Shown one piece after another: positions 1 to 9,084 of a DNA stretch of 64,000 nucleotides. Origin of the DNA: Verrucomicrobiota bacterium (GTDB lineage: Bacteria; Verrucomicrobiota; Verrucomicrobiia; Opitutales; Opitutaceae); contig JACRKC010000042.1 of assembly GCA_016235555.1 (NCBI GenBank), positions 1 to 64,000 on the forward strand, read 5' to 3'. A model generated the notes under the pieces. The model was given only the letters and a program-made list of their open reading frames with translations. It was not told the DNA's origin and ran no database searches. Every line of letters begins with the position of its first letter. Positions within the stretch are counted from its first letter, which is position 1. Made by a program: the position numbers and the translations under genes.

Positions 1-496
1 ACCGCGCATCGCCGGGAATTCCGGTTCCCGTCACCGGGCCTTTGTCACCTGTCGCCTGCCCGGCGCTGCCGGGCTCCGGCGCATTCACCCACAGCAACGT
101 CAGCAAAATCGCCACCGCGCCCATCGTGATCGCCAGCGTGCCCGGCTGCGACGTGCCGGCGCCCGCGCGATAAAACGACCCGAGCAGAAACATCAGCGCG
201 CCGAACGCCATCGCGAGCCCGACCAGCGTGCCGAGCGTCCACTTCCGCCAGCCCGCCACGCGCGGACTGCCTGGCGCCGCGCAGGCGGCGAGCGCGGCGA
301 GAATTTTCGGCCACCGGTCGTAGATCACGAAGCCCACGAGCGCCGGCACGAGCCAGCCGAACTGGTAATCCTCCTTGATCCGCCACCAGTGCGACTGGTC
401 CCACGCCACGAACGCCAGAAAACCCAGACTCAGCCCCAACGCGGCCAGAAACGGCCCCGGCACCTCCGCGCGCAGCTTTTGCCAAAAGGAAAACAC
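1..496 (-). CDS. Exosortase/archaeosortase-type integral membrane protein (N-terminal part, cut by window edge)
   Basis: The minus strand is open from a GTG at 496 to the left edge, about 165 codons. The translation has several hydrophobic spans (LSLGFLAFVAW, LVPALVGFVIY, LAMAFGALMFLLG, LAITMGAVAILLTLLWV) separated by short charged loops. The stretch WWRIKEDYQFGWLVPALVGF resembles the N-terminus of verrucomicrobial exosortases, which process PEP-CTERM-type sorting signals at the inner membrane. The catalytic Cys/Arg region lies beyond the edge, so activity cannot be judged. The frame stays open upstream of 496 to a stop near 580 and no clear ribosome binding site is visible, so the start is uncertain. 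Confidence 0.6.
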   Translation of the reverse strand, partial: MFSFWQKLRAEVPGPFLAALGLSLGFLAFVAWDQSHWWRIKEDYQFGWLVPALVGFVIYDRWPKILAALAACAAPGSPRVAGWRKWTLGTLVGLAMAFGALMFLLGSFYRAGAGTSQPGTLAITMGAVAILLTLLWVNAPEPGSAGQATGDKGPVTGTGIPGDAR

Positions 497-564
497 GCGC
501 CCAGCGAACGCACCACACCGGGAAATGCGAGGCTGTTCGCGGCGGTGCGCCCGCGCGGGGTGTA

Positions 565-690
565 ACTCAAACTGATGTCAGTTCTCGAATGCCTCGGTTG
601 TAGCGGCGGTCTATGACCGCCGAACGAATACCCTTGGCGCAACGACGGCGGTCATAGACCGCCGCTACAAACACTGACATCAGTTTGAGT
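565..690. repeat. Nested perfect inverted repeat (REP/BIME-like)
   Basis: Outer 17-nt arms at 565-581 and 674-690 are exact reverse complements. Nested inside are 25-nt arms at 598-622 and 646-670, also exact, around a 23-nt centre. The inner arm core is tagcggcggtctatgaccgc. The element sits in the spacer before the exosortase gene and could fold into a long cruciform or RNA hairpin. It resembles dispersed intergenic repeats of this phylum, but no second copy of this family is in the window. Confidence 0.8.
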
Positions 691-807
691 CACACCCGCC
701 CGCGCGCCCGGTCGTGACCTTGGTGGCGGTCGTGAACCTGGCGCGGAACAGCGGCCGGGAGCAGAGCCGTATGCCTGTGACCCGCCCTTTCGCGCGATGA
801 GCGACCG

Positions 808-830
808 AGGGCCGGTCGCAGACCGGCCCT
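808..830. repeat. Short palindromic hairpin, second REP-like family
   Basis: Ten-nt arms agggccggtc (808-817) and gaccggccct (821-830) flank a 3-nt loop. It lies in the spacer between the exosortase gene and the 3' end of the esterase gene. There is no following T-run, so a repeat unit is more likely than a terminator. Confidence 0.55.
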
Positions 831-914
831 ACCTCGCGGAGCCCGTGCGTCTGCCTGGACAAAAGTGCATGACCGCCTCTAAACGCCGGCGGGACGAGTC
901 AGCCGCCCGGAATC

Positions 915-2231
915 TCACCGCTGCGAGGCAAAATGCTTCAGCACGGCGGCGCGCATCGCGGCGCTGGCGGCCGGGGTGTTGGTGTGGCCGGCGGCCACGT
1001 CGTGGTGGATTTCCTTCGGCGCTTTCAGGGCGTTGTAGGCGGCGTAGACGCTCGTCGGCGGACAGGTCGTGTCGATGAAGCCCACCGTGAAGAAGCCGGG
1101 GGCCTTGGCGCGTGCGGCGAAATTCACGCAGTCGAAGTAGCGCACCGCGGCCACCACCTCGGCCGGCGGCGGGGCTTCCTTCGTCGGGATGAATTTCGGC
1201 CAGCCTGCGATGCGGCCCGCGAGCGCGCCCGTGTGATCGCAGCCCGCCGGCACGCCCGCCGCGAAGAAGGTGACGCGCGGATCGAGCCCCGCCGCCGCGA
1301 GGGCCTGAAATCCGCCCTGGCTCGAGCCGGAGGCGACCACCGTCCGGCCGTCCCACTCCGGCTGCGCCGTCAGGAAATCGATCGCGCGCACGAGGCGGAG
1401 CATCATCCCGAGGAAATAGATCGTCTCGCGGGACTCGCGGCCACGGGCGCGGTAGTCCTTCAACTCGCCGGCGGCGAGCGCCTCGTAGAAGGCCTTGTCG
1501 CGGCCGTTGGGCAGGCCATGCGCATTCAGGTCCATCGCCAACGCGCCCGCAGCCGCCCAGCCCGCGGCGCCGCTGAGGCTCGAGCTGTTCACCCCCGCGC
1601 CATGCACGGTGAGAATCGCAGGCAGGCTGCGCGGCCTGGCTCCGACCGGCCGGGCGAGATAGGCGGAGACGGGAGCGCCCACGCTGTCGGCCTGCACGTC
1701 GAACGCCTCCACGTTTTCGCGCGGCGACTTCACGGAGGTGAGCCGGGCGTTGACCGGCACGGCGGCCAGTTCCTTTTTCTTCACCGCCCAAAAGGCATCG
1801 AAGTCGTCCGGCGCGGGCGCGCTCGGTCTGATCTCGAGCGGGGAAATGCCTGCGCCGCCCAGCGCCACGAGCTTCGCGTCGCCGACCTGCGCCGTCACCC
1901 GGCACTGCAAAAATCCGGGCTCGTCGAGCGTGCCGTTGACGCGGGCTTGGCCGCCTTCGAGCGCGGCGCGACCGCTGCGGGTCGGAGCGACGCCGTCTTT
2001 TGTCAGCGTCCACTCGACCTCGCCCGAGCCGACCAGCTGCTCGTCGTGCCTGAGTTCGATGAGAAACGTGACGGTCTCGCCGCGCTTGTAGAGCGCATCG
2101 AGCCGCTCGGCGGACGCGCTGAGGACGTCGCGTGGTTTGGCTGTCTCCTTTTTCTTCTCCGCGGCGAAGGCGGGAGTCAGAGCCGCGCAGAGCGTGCCGA
2201 TCAACAAAAGCGCCAAGAGTAGCTTTTTCAT
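915..2231 (-). CDS. CE7-family acetyl xylan esterase / cephalosporin-C deacetylase (AXE1), exported
   Basis: A 438-residue protein starting at MKKLLLALLLIG, which is a clear signal peptide to about AFA-23. An N-terminal domain of about 130 residues precedes the alpha/beta-hydrolase fold. The nucleophile motif GSSQG puts Ser at about 304. The family acid lies in DTTCPP (Asp about 387) and the base in AAGHTN (His about 416), matching the CE7/AXE1 order. Family members remove acetyl groups from xylan oligomers or small acetylated substrates; the natural substrate here is unknown. The start at 2231 was chosen over an in-frame extension to 2435 because the signal peptide begins there. It stands alone on the minus strand. 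Confidence 0.85.
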   Translation of the reverse strand: MKKLLLALLLIGTLCAALTPAFAAEKKKETAKPRDVLSASAERLDALYKRGETVTFLIELRHDEQLVGSGEVEWTLTKDGVAPTRSGRAALEGGQARVNGTLDEPGFLQCRVTAQVGDAKLVALGGAGISPLEIRPSAPAPDDFDAFWAVKKKELAAVPVNARLTSVKSPRENVEAFDVQADSVGAPVSAYLARPVGARPRSLPAILTVHGAGVNSSSLSGAAGWAAAGALAMDLNAHGLPNGRDKAFYEALAAGELKDYRARGRESRETIYFLGMMLRLVRAIDFLTAQPEWDGRTVVASGSSQGGFQALAAAGLDPRVTFFAAGVPAGCDHTGALAGRIAGWPKFIPTKEAPPPAEVVAAVRYFDCVNFAARAKAPGFFTVGFIDTTCPPTSVYAAYNALKAPKEIHHDVAAGHTNTPAASAAMRAAVLKHFASQR

Positions 2232-2460
2232 GTGCGGTGAAAACAACGCGCCGGTCGGCCGGGGGCGATCCGATAGTTGGAACGCGCAGCAAGAGCCCTT
2301 GGCCAGCCGGAGCGCGCAGCCGGCCTGGAGGCGTTGCGCGAAAGACGCCGCGGGCACGCCACACCTCCCACCAGGCGTCGAAGGCAAAGCGCCGGGAGAG
2401 AACTGCGGCGCCCTCGCCGCGGGGATGCGCCCCACGGCTTTCCGGTTTGGTTTCGCAACG

Positions 2461-2514
2461 GTAGGTCAGCTCGCTGGCGAGCGCGGTTTGGCGCGCGCCA
2501 GCGCGCTGGCCTAC
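2461..2514. repeat. Imperfect inverted repeat in the esterase-DUF1552 spacer
   Basis: Nineteen-nt arms at 2461-2479 and 2496-2514 pair with two mismatches (gtaggtcagctcgctggcg against its partner). It lies in the divergent 495-nt spacer (2232-2726), in which nothing else stands out apart from the promoters that must be there. It is a third short-palindrome type among these backbone spacers. Confidence 0.5.
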
Positions 2515-2726
2515 GCGGGAACGATTGGTGCATTCACCCCGGAAAGCCGCAGGGATGCACCAAGCGCACCGGGCTTTTTCCTCGCACCGAAGCAAATCCG
2601 CGCTTGAGTCACCCTGCGATCCTCCACTGCCCCGGAGGGTCTGCCACTTGAGGCGGTAACGGCAGCCCGTTTCCTGCGTCTTGCGGCGGAATCGAAAGCG
2701 CGTCCCCACCCAAAAATATCTTGAGC

Positions 2727-4013
2727 ATGAACACCCTCAACCGCCGTCGTTTCATCCTCAAATCACTTGCTGGCACCCTGGCGATTCCCTCGCTCCCGTC
2801 GCTGCTCGCCAGTGCCGTCGGCGGGGGATCCGCGGTGCAGGTCGCCAAGGGCGCCGGGTCCGGGGCGCGGCGGTTCGTCGCGGTTGGCAATCTGCTGGGT
2901 TATCAGGTGAAGCAGTTCTTCCCCGCGACGACCGGCCCGGCCTACGAACAGACCACGCTGCTCAAACCGCTGCGGGACGTGCGGCAGCACCTGACCGTTT
3001 ACCGCGGACTCGATCACGGCGTGAAAGGCGGCCACTTCGCCGTGCACTCGTTCCTCTCGGGCGTCCTCAATTCCGAAGCGCAGAACCGGCCGAACAGCAA
3101 CGTCACCATCGACCAGTTCATGGCCGACGCGATCGGCCACCAGACGCGCTTCCCGTCCCTGACGGTCGGTTCCGAGGGCGGCATCCACGGCGGCTGCCAG
3201 ATCGCGTGGACAAAGGCGGGCGTGCGCGTGCCACCGATCACCGGACCCGCGGAGTTGTTTGACCGGCTCTTCGTCGAAGACTCGCAGGAACGCCGCGACC
3301 GTCGCGCCCAGGAGAACCGCCTGCAGGCCTCGATTCTCGACACGGTGCTGGGCGAGGCGAACAGCCTCTCCAAGCGCGTCAACCGCGAGGACAAGGACAA
3401 GCTCGACGAGTATTTCACCTCGATCCGCGACGTCGAGAAACGCCTCGAACTCCGCCAGCGCTGGGCCAGCCAGCCCAAGCCGAAGCCGCCCTTCGATCGT
3501 CCCGTGAACAAGAACCGGGTCGACGATCTGCCGATGCTCTACGAATTGATCGCGCTCGCGCTGCAGACCGATTCGACGCGCATCGCCACGCTTGAGATCG
3601 GCGGCGATTTCCTCCCGCAGAATCTCGGCATCGACAAGGCCTACCACAGCCTCTCGCACCACGGCAACGACGAGGCCGCGATCAAGCACCTCATCACCCT
3701 CGAGACCTACCAGATCGAGCACTTCGCGAAATTCCTTGCGCGCCTCTCGAAGATGGAGGACGGCGACCGCACCTTGCTCGACTCGACCTCGGTGCTCTTC
3801 GGCAGCGGCATCGCCGACGCGAACACGCACAAGAACAACGATCTCCCGATCGTCCTCGCCGGCGGCGGCTACCGGCATGGCGAGTTCAAGAAGCTCGCGG
3901 CCACCGGCCCGAACAAGGTGCCGCTCTGCAACCTCTACGTCGACCTCGCCCAGCGCATGGGCGTCAACACGGAGTCGTTCGGCAACAGCACCGGGCGGTT
4001 CGGACTGGCGTGA
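2727..4013 (+). CDS. DUF1552 family protein with Tat signal
   Basis: A 428-residue protein. The N-terminus MNTLNRRRFILKSLAGT has a twin-arginine motif and hydrophobic stretch, so it is likely exported folded. The body matches the DUF1552 family of Planctomycetota and Verrucomicrobiota: the FVAVGNLLGYQVKQFFP segment, a charged central region, and a C-terminal part with LDSTSVLFGSGIADANTH. It lies 5' of a DUF1592-type cytochrome protein, the usual partner, so the two probably act together outside the cytoplasm; the biochemical role is unknown. A TTG at 2721 is an alternative start; ATG 2727 was preferred because it places RRR at residues 6-8. Confidence 0.85.
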   Translation: MNTLNRRRFILKSLAGTLAIPSLPSLLASAVGGGSAVQVAKGAGSGARRFVAVGNLLGYQVKQFFPATTGPAYEQTTLLKPLRDVRQHLTVYRGLDHGVKGGHFAVHSFLSGVLNSEAQNRPNSNVTIDQFMADAIGHQTRFPSLTVGSEGGIHGGCQIAWTKAGVRVPPITGPAELFDRLFVEDSQERRDRRAQENRLQASILDTVLGEANSLSKRVNREDKDKLDEYFTSIRDVEKRLELRQRWASQPKPKPPFDRPVNKNRVDDLPMLYELIALALQTDSTRIATLEIGGDFLPQNLGIDKAYHSLSHHGNDEAAIKHLITLETYQIEHFAKFLARLSKMEDGDRTLLDSTSVLFGSGIADANTHKNNDLPIVLAGGGYRHGEFKKLAATGPNKVPLCNLYVDLAQRMGVNTESFGNSTGRFGLA

Positions 4014-4030
4014 GGCAGAGTGAGAGGAGC

Positions 4031-4148
4031 AACCACGGATCGACGCGGATGGACACAGATTCAGACCAGGTCGATGCCCTGAAATCCCTCATCACCGCTC
4101 GCTGAGAGGTCTGCTTTCATCTGTGTTTATCTGTGTTCATCCGTGGTT
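4031..4148. repeat. Dispersed 'accacggat' repeat, copy 1 (imperfect inverted arms)
   Basis: The left arm (4031-4060, aaccacggatcgacgcggat...) and right arm (4118-4148, ...tgttcatccgtggtt) are imperfect reverse complements. The same arms occur at 9085-9172. The right arm runs into the first codons of the DUF1592 gene, if that gene starts at GTG 4123. Confidence 0.65.
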
Positions 4149-6633
4149 AAGAGGCTTGGGCCGGATCGCTGCTGGATTCGCTCTCGCCGCATCGTTCACC
4201 CACGCCGCGGACTCGCCCGCGCAAAAGCAGTTTTCCCGGTTCGCGGCCAGATACTGCCTGAAGTGCCACGACAAGGAGACGGAAAAGGGCGATCGCGAAT
4301 TCGAGACCTTCAAGCTGCCGCTCACCAAGGAGGCCGACCTGATCGTCGCCAAGGACATCATCGATCAGCTCACGCTGCGCGAGATGCCGCCCCAGAAGGC
4401 GGAGCTGTTCCCGGCCGACGACGAGCGTCTCGCGCTCATCCGGCTCCTGCGCGAGAGCGTCTCATCCGCGCGCGGCAAACTCGCCAGCACCTCGGCGCGC
4501 ACGGTGATGCGCCGGTTGTCGAACCGCGAATACGAGAATACGCTCGCGACCCTTTTCGGCCGGCGGGTCGACACGCTCGGTCTGACCGTCGATTTTCCGA
4601 AGGAGAAGGCGAGCGAGCACATCGACACGGTCGGCCAATCGCTCGTCACGTCGGGCTTTCTGCTGGACCAGTATTTTCAGTCCGCCAACCGCCTCGTCGA
4701 GTTGCGCCTCGGGCGACCGGAAGCCCCGCCGCAGACGTGGACCTTCAACAGCAACTTCGTTCAATACGAGGAACTGCAGGGGCCGCACAAGGCCGCCTTC
4801 AACTTCCGGTATCTCAACCTCTACGAGCAGCCGAACACCGACACGCGGCAAGGCGGCTACGGGCACATCGAAGATTTTCTGAAGGGCGTGCCGGTCTCCG
4901 GACTCTACGACCTCGAGGTCGAGGCGCAGGCGATGCACCGCGACACGCATTACGATGCCACGATCTTCGGCATCGATTTCTCGGAACCGTTCCTCCTCGG
5001 CATCGTGCCCGGCGACGCGACAAAGAACCACATCCACTACCCGCAGTTGATCGAGCCGCTGCTCGCGCAGGCGGTGGTGCCTGACGAAAAACCGACGTGG
5101 CTCAAATTCCGCGTCTGGCTCGAAGCCGGGCAGACGCCGCGTTTCATTTTCCCCAACGGTCCCTACGAGTCGCGCGCCTCCGTCATCACCATCAACAAAC
5201 GCTACGCCGCCGATTTTCAGGGCAAATACGCCAACGCCGGCGTCAGCCGCACGCACCTTCTGCGGGAGGGCAAACTGCCGCACATCCGGATCAGCGAGGT
5301 CAAGATCGAGGGGCCCGTCGCGGAGCCCGGCGGCAGCGCGGAGGAGATCGCGGTGTTCGGCGCGGGCGGCTTCCAGCCGAAGAAGGCGCTCGATCAACTT
5401 TACGCGTTCGGCGCGCGCGCGTATCGGCGCCCGCTGACGCGAGCCGACCGCGCCACCATCCGGAAGACCTACGAGACGCGGATCGCGGAAAAAGCGCCGC
5501 CCCGCCAGGCCGCGCTCGACACGCTGAAGATGATGCTCTGCTCGCCGTCGTTCCTCTACCTCAGCGAAATCACAGCCGAAAAGGAGACCAGGCTCGGCGC
5601 CTACGATCTCGCGTCGCGCCTCTCCTACGCCCTCTGGAGCGCGCCGCCCGATCAGGAACTGCTCGCCGCCGCGGCCTCCGGAAAACTCACCCAGCCCGAC
5701 GAACTCCGGAAGCAAAGCCGGCGGCTCCTCGCCGATGAACGCGTCGGCGGGTTCGTGAACGGGTTTCTCGACGGCTGGCTGAACCTGCGCGACCTCGGCA
5801 GCCAGTCGCCGGCGCGTGAAGCGGCCCGCGTGTATTACGCCGAGAACCTGCCCGAGGCGATGAAGACGGAGGCGCGCCTTTTCTTCCGTCACTTGTTGCA
5901 GGAGAACGGCTCGGTGCGCCAGTTCCTCGACGCCGACTACACGTTTGCGGACAAGCGGCTCGCCAAACTCTACAACCTGCCCGAGCAGAAAACGCTGCGC
6001 CTCGCCGACGGTTTTCAACGCGTCAGCCTCGCGGGCAACCGTCAGCGCGGCGGCCTGCTCGGCATGGCCGGCGTGCTCACGGTCAGCGCCAACGGGGTGG
6101 AAACCTCGCCCGTCACGCGCGGCGTCTGGGTTTCGGAAAACATCCTCGGCATCAAGCCGCCGCCGCCGCCGGACGTGGTGCCCGCGATCGAGCCGGACGT
6201 GACCGGCGCCACGACCATTCGTGACCGCCTCGCGAAACACCGCACGGACCCCGCCTGCAACGAATGCCATCGCAAGATCGATCCGCTTGGTTTCTCGCTC
6301 GAGAACTTCGATCCCATCGGCCGCTGGCGCGCCGACTACGCCAGGCCCAAGGGCAACGCCCCTGCACCGAAGGTCGATGCCAGCGGCGAATTCGGCTCCG
6401 GCGAAAAGTATGCCGATTTCCGCGAATTCAAGAACATCCTCGCCGGCGGCCGGGCGGACGTGTTTGCGCGCCACCTCACCAAGCAATTCCTCACCTTTGC
6501 CACGGGCCGCCACCTGGAGCCGATCGACGATTTCGTGATCGACGACATCCTGCAGGCCGCGCAGCAGGACGGCTACGGCCTGCGCACGCTCGTCGTCGAG
6601 TCGCTCGCCAGCGACATCTTCCGGTCGCGGTAA
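4123..6633 (+). CDS. Planctomycete-type cytochrome c / DUF1592-DUF1588-DUF1585 protein
   Basis: An 836-residue exported protein. Near the N-terminus is one c-type haem motif (YCLKCHDKETEKGD), followed by the DUF1587/DUF1592/DUF1588/DUF1585 order typical of the very large haem-containing proteins that pair with DUF1552. A second CxxCH (DPACNECHRKIDPLGFSLENFD) near the C-terminus is the DUF1588 hallmark. It is probably a periplasmic or surface redox protein; the substrate is unknown. The start is uncertain: GTG 4123 gives a signal-like N-terminus whose first eight codons come from the dispersed repeat, while TTG 4156 would give a shorter signal peptide ending near THAADS. Confidence 0.85.
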   Translation: MFICVHPWLRGLGRIAAGFALAASFTHAADSPAQKQFSRFAARYCLKCHDKETEKGDREFETFKLPLTKEADLIVAKDIIDQLTLREMPPQKAELFPADDERLALIRLLRESVSSARGKLASTSARTVMRRLSNREYENTLATLFGRRVDTLGLTVDFPKEKASEHIDTVGQSLVTSGFLLDQYFQSANRLVELRLGRPEAPPQTWTFNSNFVQYEELQGPHKAAFNFRYLNLYEQPNTDTRQGGYGHIEDFLKGVPVSGLYDLEVEAQAMHRDTHYDATIFGIDFSEPFLLGIVPGDATKNHIHYPQLIEPLLAQAVVPDEKPTWLKFRVWLEAGQTPRFIFPNGPYESRASVITINKRYAADFQGKYANAGVSRTHLLREGKLPHIRISEVKIEGPVAEPGGSAEEIAVFGAGGFQPKKALDQLYAFGARAYRRPLTRADRATIRKTYETRIAEKAPPRQAALDTLKMMLCSPSFLYLSEITAEKETRLGAYDLASRLSYALWSAPPDQELLAAAASGKLTQPDELRKQSRRLLADERVGGFVNGFLDGWLNLRDLGSQSPAREAARVYYAENLPEAMKTEARLFFRHLLQENGSVRQFLDADYTFADKRLAKLYNLPEQKTLRLADGFQRVSLAGNRQRGGLLGMAGVLTVSANGVETSPVTRGVWVSENILGIKPPPPPDVVPAIEPDVTGATTIRDRLAKHRTDPACNECHRKIDPLGFSLENFDPIGRWRADYARPKGNAPAPKVDASGEFGSGEKYADFREFKNILAGGRADVFARHLTKQFLTFATGRHLEPIDDFVIDDILQAAQQDGYGLRTLVVESLASDIFRSR

Positions 6634-6634
6634 A

Positions 6635-6732
6635 GAGTCGTGGACGAGGCGTCCCGCCTCGTTGCCTTGGACGCCGATGGTGGCGGCTGATCTTCGGAAA
6701 GACCACGAGGCGGGACGCCTCGTCCACGACTC
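6635..6732. repeat. Perfect 28-nt inverted repeat
   Basis: Arms 6635-6662 and 6705-6732 are exact reverse complements around a 42-nt centre (arm begins gagtcgtggacgaggcgtcc). It starts immediately after the stop codon of the DUF1592 gene. It could serve as a bidirectional hairpin for mRNA ends, but there is no T-tract. It is a different family from the repeats at 565 and 9085. Confidence 0.75.
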
Positions 6733-6782
6733 CGCGAACTGCCCGCCTTTGACTTTGCCCGCACGGCTTCGATGCTCGGCCC

Positions 6783-7382
6783 GTGCCCTTCGACCCCGAG
6801 ACAGCCTGTCGCGCCGCACTGGGTGCGCTTTTCGTGGCGGTGGCGTGCATCGGCATCCCGCATCGCGTGCGCGCCGACCGGGCCGGTGGCCCGGTGTCGC
6901 GTCGCGGCGATCCACTCTGGTTCTGGGTGGCGATGGTGTTCGTCTGGCCGCCGTTGGGGCTCGCGAGCGTCGCGTTCCTGATCGAGCCGCGTTGGATTGA
7001 TTTCGCGCGCATCGACGCGCCGGGGTGGCTGCGGCTGCTCGGTGTGCCGCTCGGCGCGACAGGCTCCGCGCTGTTTGCCTGGATGTTCCGGCACCTCGGG
7101 CTGAACGTGACCTCGACCTCCGTGCCGCGCGCCGCGGCGACGCTCGTCACCTCCGGCCCCTACCGTTGGGTGCGGCATCCGATGTATTCGGCCGCGCTGC
7201 TGCTCGTGATCGCGACGGCGCTGCTGACCGCGAATCTCGTCGTGCTGGCCGGCGGCTTGGCGATGTTCGCGCTGCTCGCGGCGCGCAGTCGCATCGAGGA
7301 ACGCCGGCTCGTGGAAAAATTCGGCGACGCCTATCGCGACTATCAGGCGCGCACGGGGCGTTTCATTCCCCGGTTGGGATGA
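6783..7382 (+). CDS. Isoprenylcysteine carboxyl methyltransferase family membrane protein
   Basis: A 199-residue protein with four or five hydrophobic segments. The C-terminal signature GPYRWVRHPMYSAALLL is followed by IEERRLVEKFGDAYRDYQ, the conserved SAM-binding and catalytic half of the ICMT/PEMT-like family. Bacterial members are inner-membrane methyltransferases of mostly unknown substrate. The start is GTG 6783; no ATG is available before the first conserved membrane span. It converges with the ThrH gene, with six bases between stop codons. Confidence 0.8.
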   Translation: MPFDPETACRAALGALFVAVACIGIPHRVRADRAGGPVSRRGDPLWFWVAMVFVWPPLGLASVAFLIEPRWIDFARIDAPGWLRLLGVPLGATGSALFAWMFRHLGLNVTSTSVPRAAATLVTSGPYRWVRHPMYSAALLLVIATALLTANLVVLAGGLAMFALLAARSRIEERRLVEKFGDAYRDYQARTGRFIPRLG

Positions 7383-7388
7383 GTGGGA

Positions 7389-7991
7389 TCACATCTTCGC
7401 CACCATCGCCTGCGTCAGCGCCGCATAGTCGTTGAAGGCCGGGAACTGCGGGAACTGTTTCACGATGGTTTCCGGCGCGTGAAACAGGAAGCCGTGGTTC
7501 GCCTGCGCGAGCATCGAGGTGTCGTTGAACGAATCGCCGGCGGCCAGCACCTGGTAGTTGAGCGCCTGCATCGCGGCCACGGCGGCGCGCTTCTGGTCGG
7601 CCATGCGCAGCTGGTAGCCGGTGATGCGATCGCTCTCGACGATGAGCCGGTGGCACCACAGCGGGGGCCGGCCGAGCTGGCGGATGAGCGGCGCGGCGAA
7701 TTGCTCGAACGTGTCCGAGAGAATCAGCACCTGCACCCGTTCGCGCAGCGCGTCGAGAAACTCCACGGCGCCCGGCAGCGGCCGGAGCGTGCCGATCACC
7801 TCCTGGATTTTCGACAGCGTGATGCCCTCGCGGTCGAGGATCGCGAGGCGGTAGCGCATGAGCTTGTCGTAGTCCGGCTCGTCCCGCGTGGTGCGGCGCA
7901 ACTCGGGCAGGCCGGTGCGCTCGGCGACCGCGATCCAGATTTCCGGCGTGAGGACGCCTTCCATGTCGAGGGTGACGATGCTTTGTTTCAC
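7389..7991 (-). CDS. thrH: Phosphoserine phosphatase / homoserine phosphotransferase ThrH
   Basis: A 200-residue HAD-superfamily protein close to ThrH over its full length. Motif I is LDMEGVLTPEIW, ThrH-like in having DxE rather than DxD. Motif II is ILSDTF, and motif III/IV lies in AAGDSFNDTSML, followed by FHAPE. ThrH dephosphorylates phosphoserine in serine synthesis and can transfer phosphate to homoserine. The start is GTG 7991 (VKQSIVTLDMEG), matching the usual ThrH N-terminus; the frame stays open far upstream but that part is antisense to psd. Confidence 0.9.
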   Translation of the reverse strand: MKQSIVTLDMEGVLTPEIWIAVAERTGLPELRRTTRDEPDYDKLMRYRLAILDREGITLSKIQEVIGTLRPLPGAVEFLDALRERVQVLILSDTFEQFAAPLIRQLGRPPLWCHRLIVESDRITGYQLRMADQKRAAVAAMQALNYQVLAAGDSFNDTSMLAQANHGFLFHAPETIVKQFPQFPAFNDYAALTQAMVAKM

Positions 7992-8099
7992 AGGGGCGCC
8001 AATGAACGGGACGCGTGCGACGCATGGCAAGCCGGCGGTGCGGCGCGGCCGAAAAAAGCGCGTTGCGGAGCCGTCGCCGGCCGGCACCCTCCTTGCCGC

Positions 8100-9059
8100 A
8101 TGTCCGGCGAACCCATCAGGTATTTCGATCGTTACTCGCGTTCGATGAAGACCGAGCAGGTCTTCGAGGAACCATGGCTGCGCTTCGCGTATGAAAATCC
8201 GCTCGGCCGCGCCGGCGTCTGGGCTCTGACGCGGCGCGCCGCCTTCAGCCGCTGGTATGGCTGGCGGATGACCCAGGGCGCGCGCCGCGAATACGAGGAC
8301 GGCCTGGTGCCCTCGGTGCTGCGGATGCTGCGCGGCGGCGACAGCTCGCTCCGCATCCTGCCCTTCATCGAGCGCTACGGCCTCGACGTCGATGAGTTCG
8401 CCAAGTCGCCCTTCGACTACAAGACGTTCAACGAGTTTTTCTACCGTCAGCTGAAACCCGGCGCCCGGCCCATCGCGGCCGGCGAGCGCGTGGCGGTCTT
8501 CCCCGCCGACGGACGTCATCTCGCTTTTCCCGACGTGGATGCCGCCACCGGTTTCTACGTGAAAGGCGCGAAGTTCTCGGTCGCCTCGCTCCTGGCCGAC
8601 GATGCCCTCGCCAGGAAATTTACGGGCGGTGCGATGCTGATCTCGCGGCTGTGTCCGGTGGACTACCACCGGTTCCACTTTCCCGTGGGCGGCAGGGCCG
8701 GCGAACCGCGACGCATCAACGGCTGGCTCTACTCGGTCAGCCCGATCGCCCTCCGGCAGAACATCCGCTTCCTCGTGGAAAACAAGCGGGAGATCACCCT
8801 CGTCGAATCGCCCGTGTTCGGCCCGGTCGCGATGCTTGAGGTCGGCGCGACCAACGTCGGCAGCATCATCCAGGGCTTCGTGCCCGGCCGCGAAGTCGCC
8901 AAGGGCGACGAGAAAGGGTTGTTCGCCTTCGGCGGCTCGTGTGTGATCACGCTCTTCCAACGCGGACGGATCGCCTTCGAGTCCGACCTGGTCGAATCGA
9001 GCGCCGGTCAAATCGAAGTCTATGCCCGGATGGGTGATCGCCTCGGCGTGGCGCCGTGA
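8100..9059 (+). CDS. psd: Phosphatidylserine decarboxylase proenzyme
   Basis: A 319-residue protein. The segment FNEFFYRQLKPGARPI and the block CPVDYHRFHFPVGG (catalytic His) are diagnostic of Psd. The C-terminal FAFGGSCV supplies the Gly-Ser self-cleavage site that generates the pyruvoyl prosthetic group. The enzyme converts phosphatidylserine to phosphatidylethanolamine at the inner membrane. The start ATG 8100 gives MSGEPIRYFDRYS; the open frame upstream is antisense to thrH. The gene runs divergently from thrH across about 108 bases. Confidence 0.9.
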   Translation: MSGEPIRYFDRYSRSMKTEQVFEEPWLRFAYENPLGRAGVWALTRRAAFSRWYGWRMTQGARREYEDGLVPSVLRMLRGGDSSLRILPFIERYGLDVDEFAKSPFDYKTFNEFFYRQLKPGARPIAAGERVAVFPADGRHLAFPDVDAATGFYVKGAKFSVASLLADDALARKFTGGAMLISRLCPVDYHRFHFPVGGRAGEPRRINGWLYSVSPIALRQNIRFLVENKREITLVESPVFGPVAMLEVGATNVGSIIQGFVPGREVAKGDEKGLFAFGGSCVITLFQRGRIAFESDLVESSAGQIEVYARMGDRLGVAP

Positions 9060-9084
9060 ATCTTTTTCTGCCGATCAAACCACT

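Noticed and set aside
45-518. Open reading frame on the minus strand, 157 codons (MWCVRWAR...)
   Set aside because: It is in a different frame from the hydrophobic exosortase frame over the same bases; its Arg/Gly/Ala-rich product is typical of a shadow in high-GC DNA.
829-2709. 626-codon minus-strand frame over the esterase gene
   Set aside because: Arg-rich shadow of the CE7 esterase, whose frame carries the signal peptide and catalytic triad.
4462-6915. 817-codon frame antisense to the DUF1592 gene
   Set aside because: No domain features; the plus strand carries two haem motifs and the whole DUF1592 architecture.
7383-8099. Upstream in-frame extension of psd by 239 codons
   Set aside because: It is antisense to thrH and unlike any Psd N-terminus; ATG 8100 gives the usual start.
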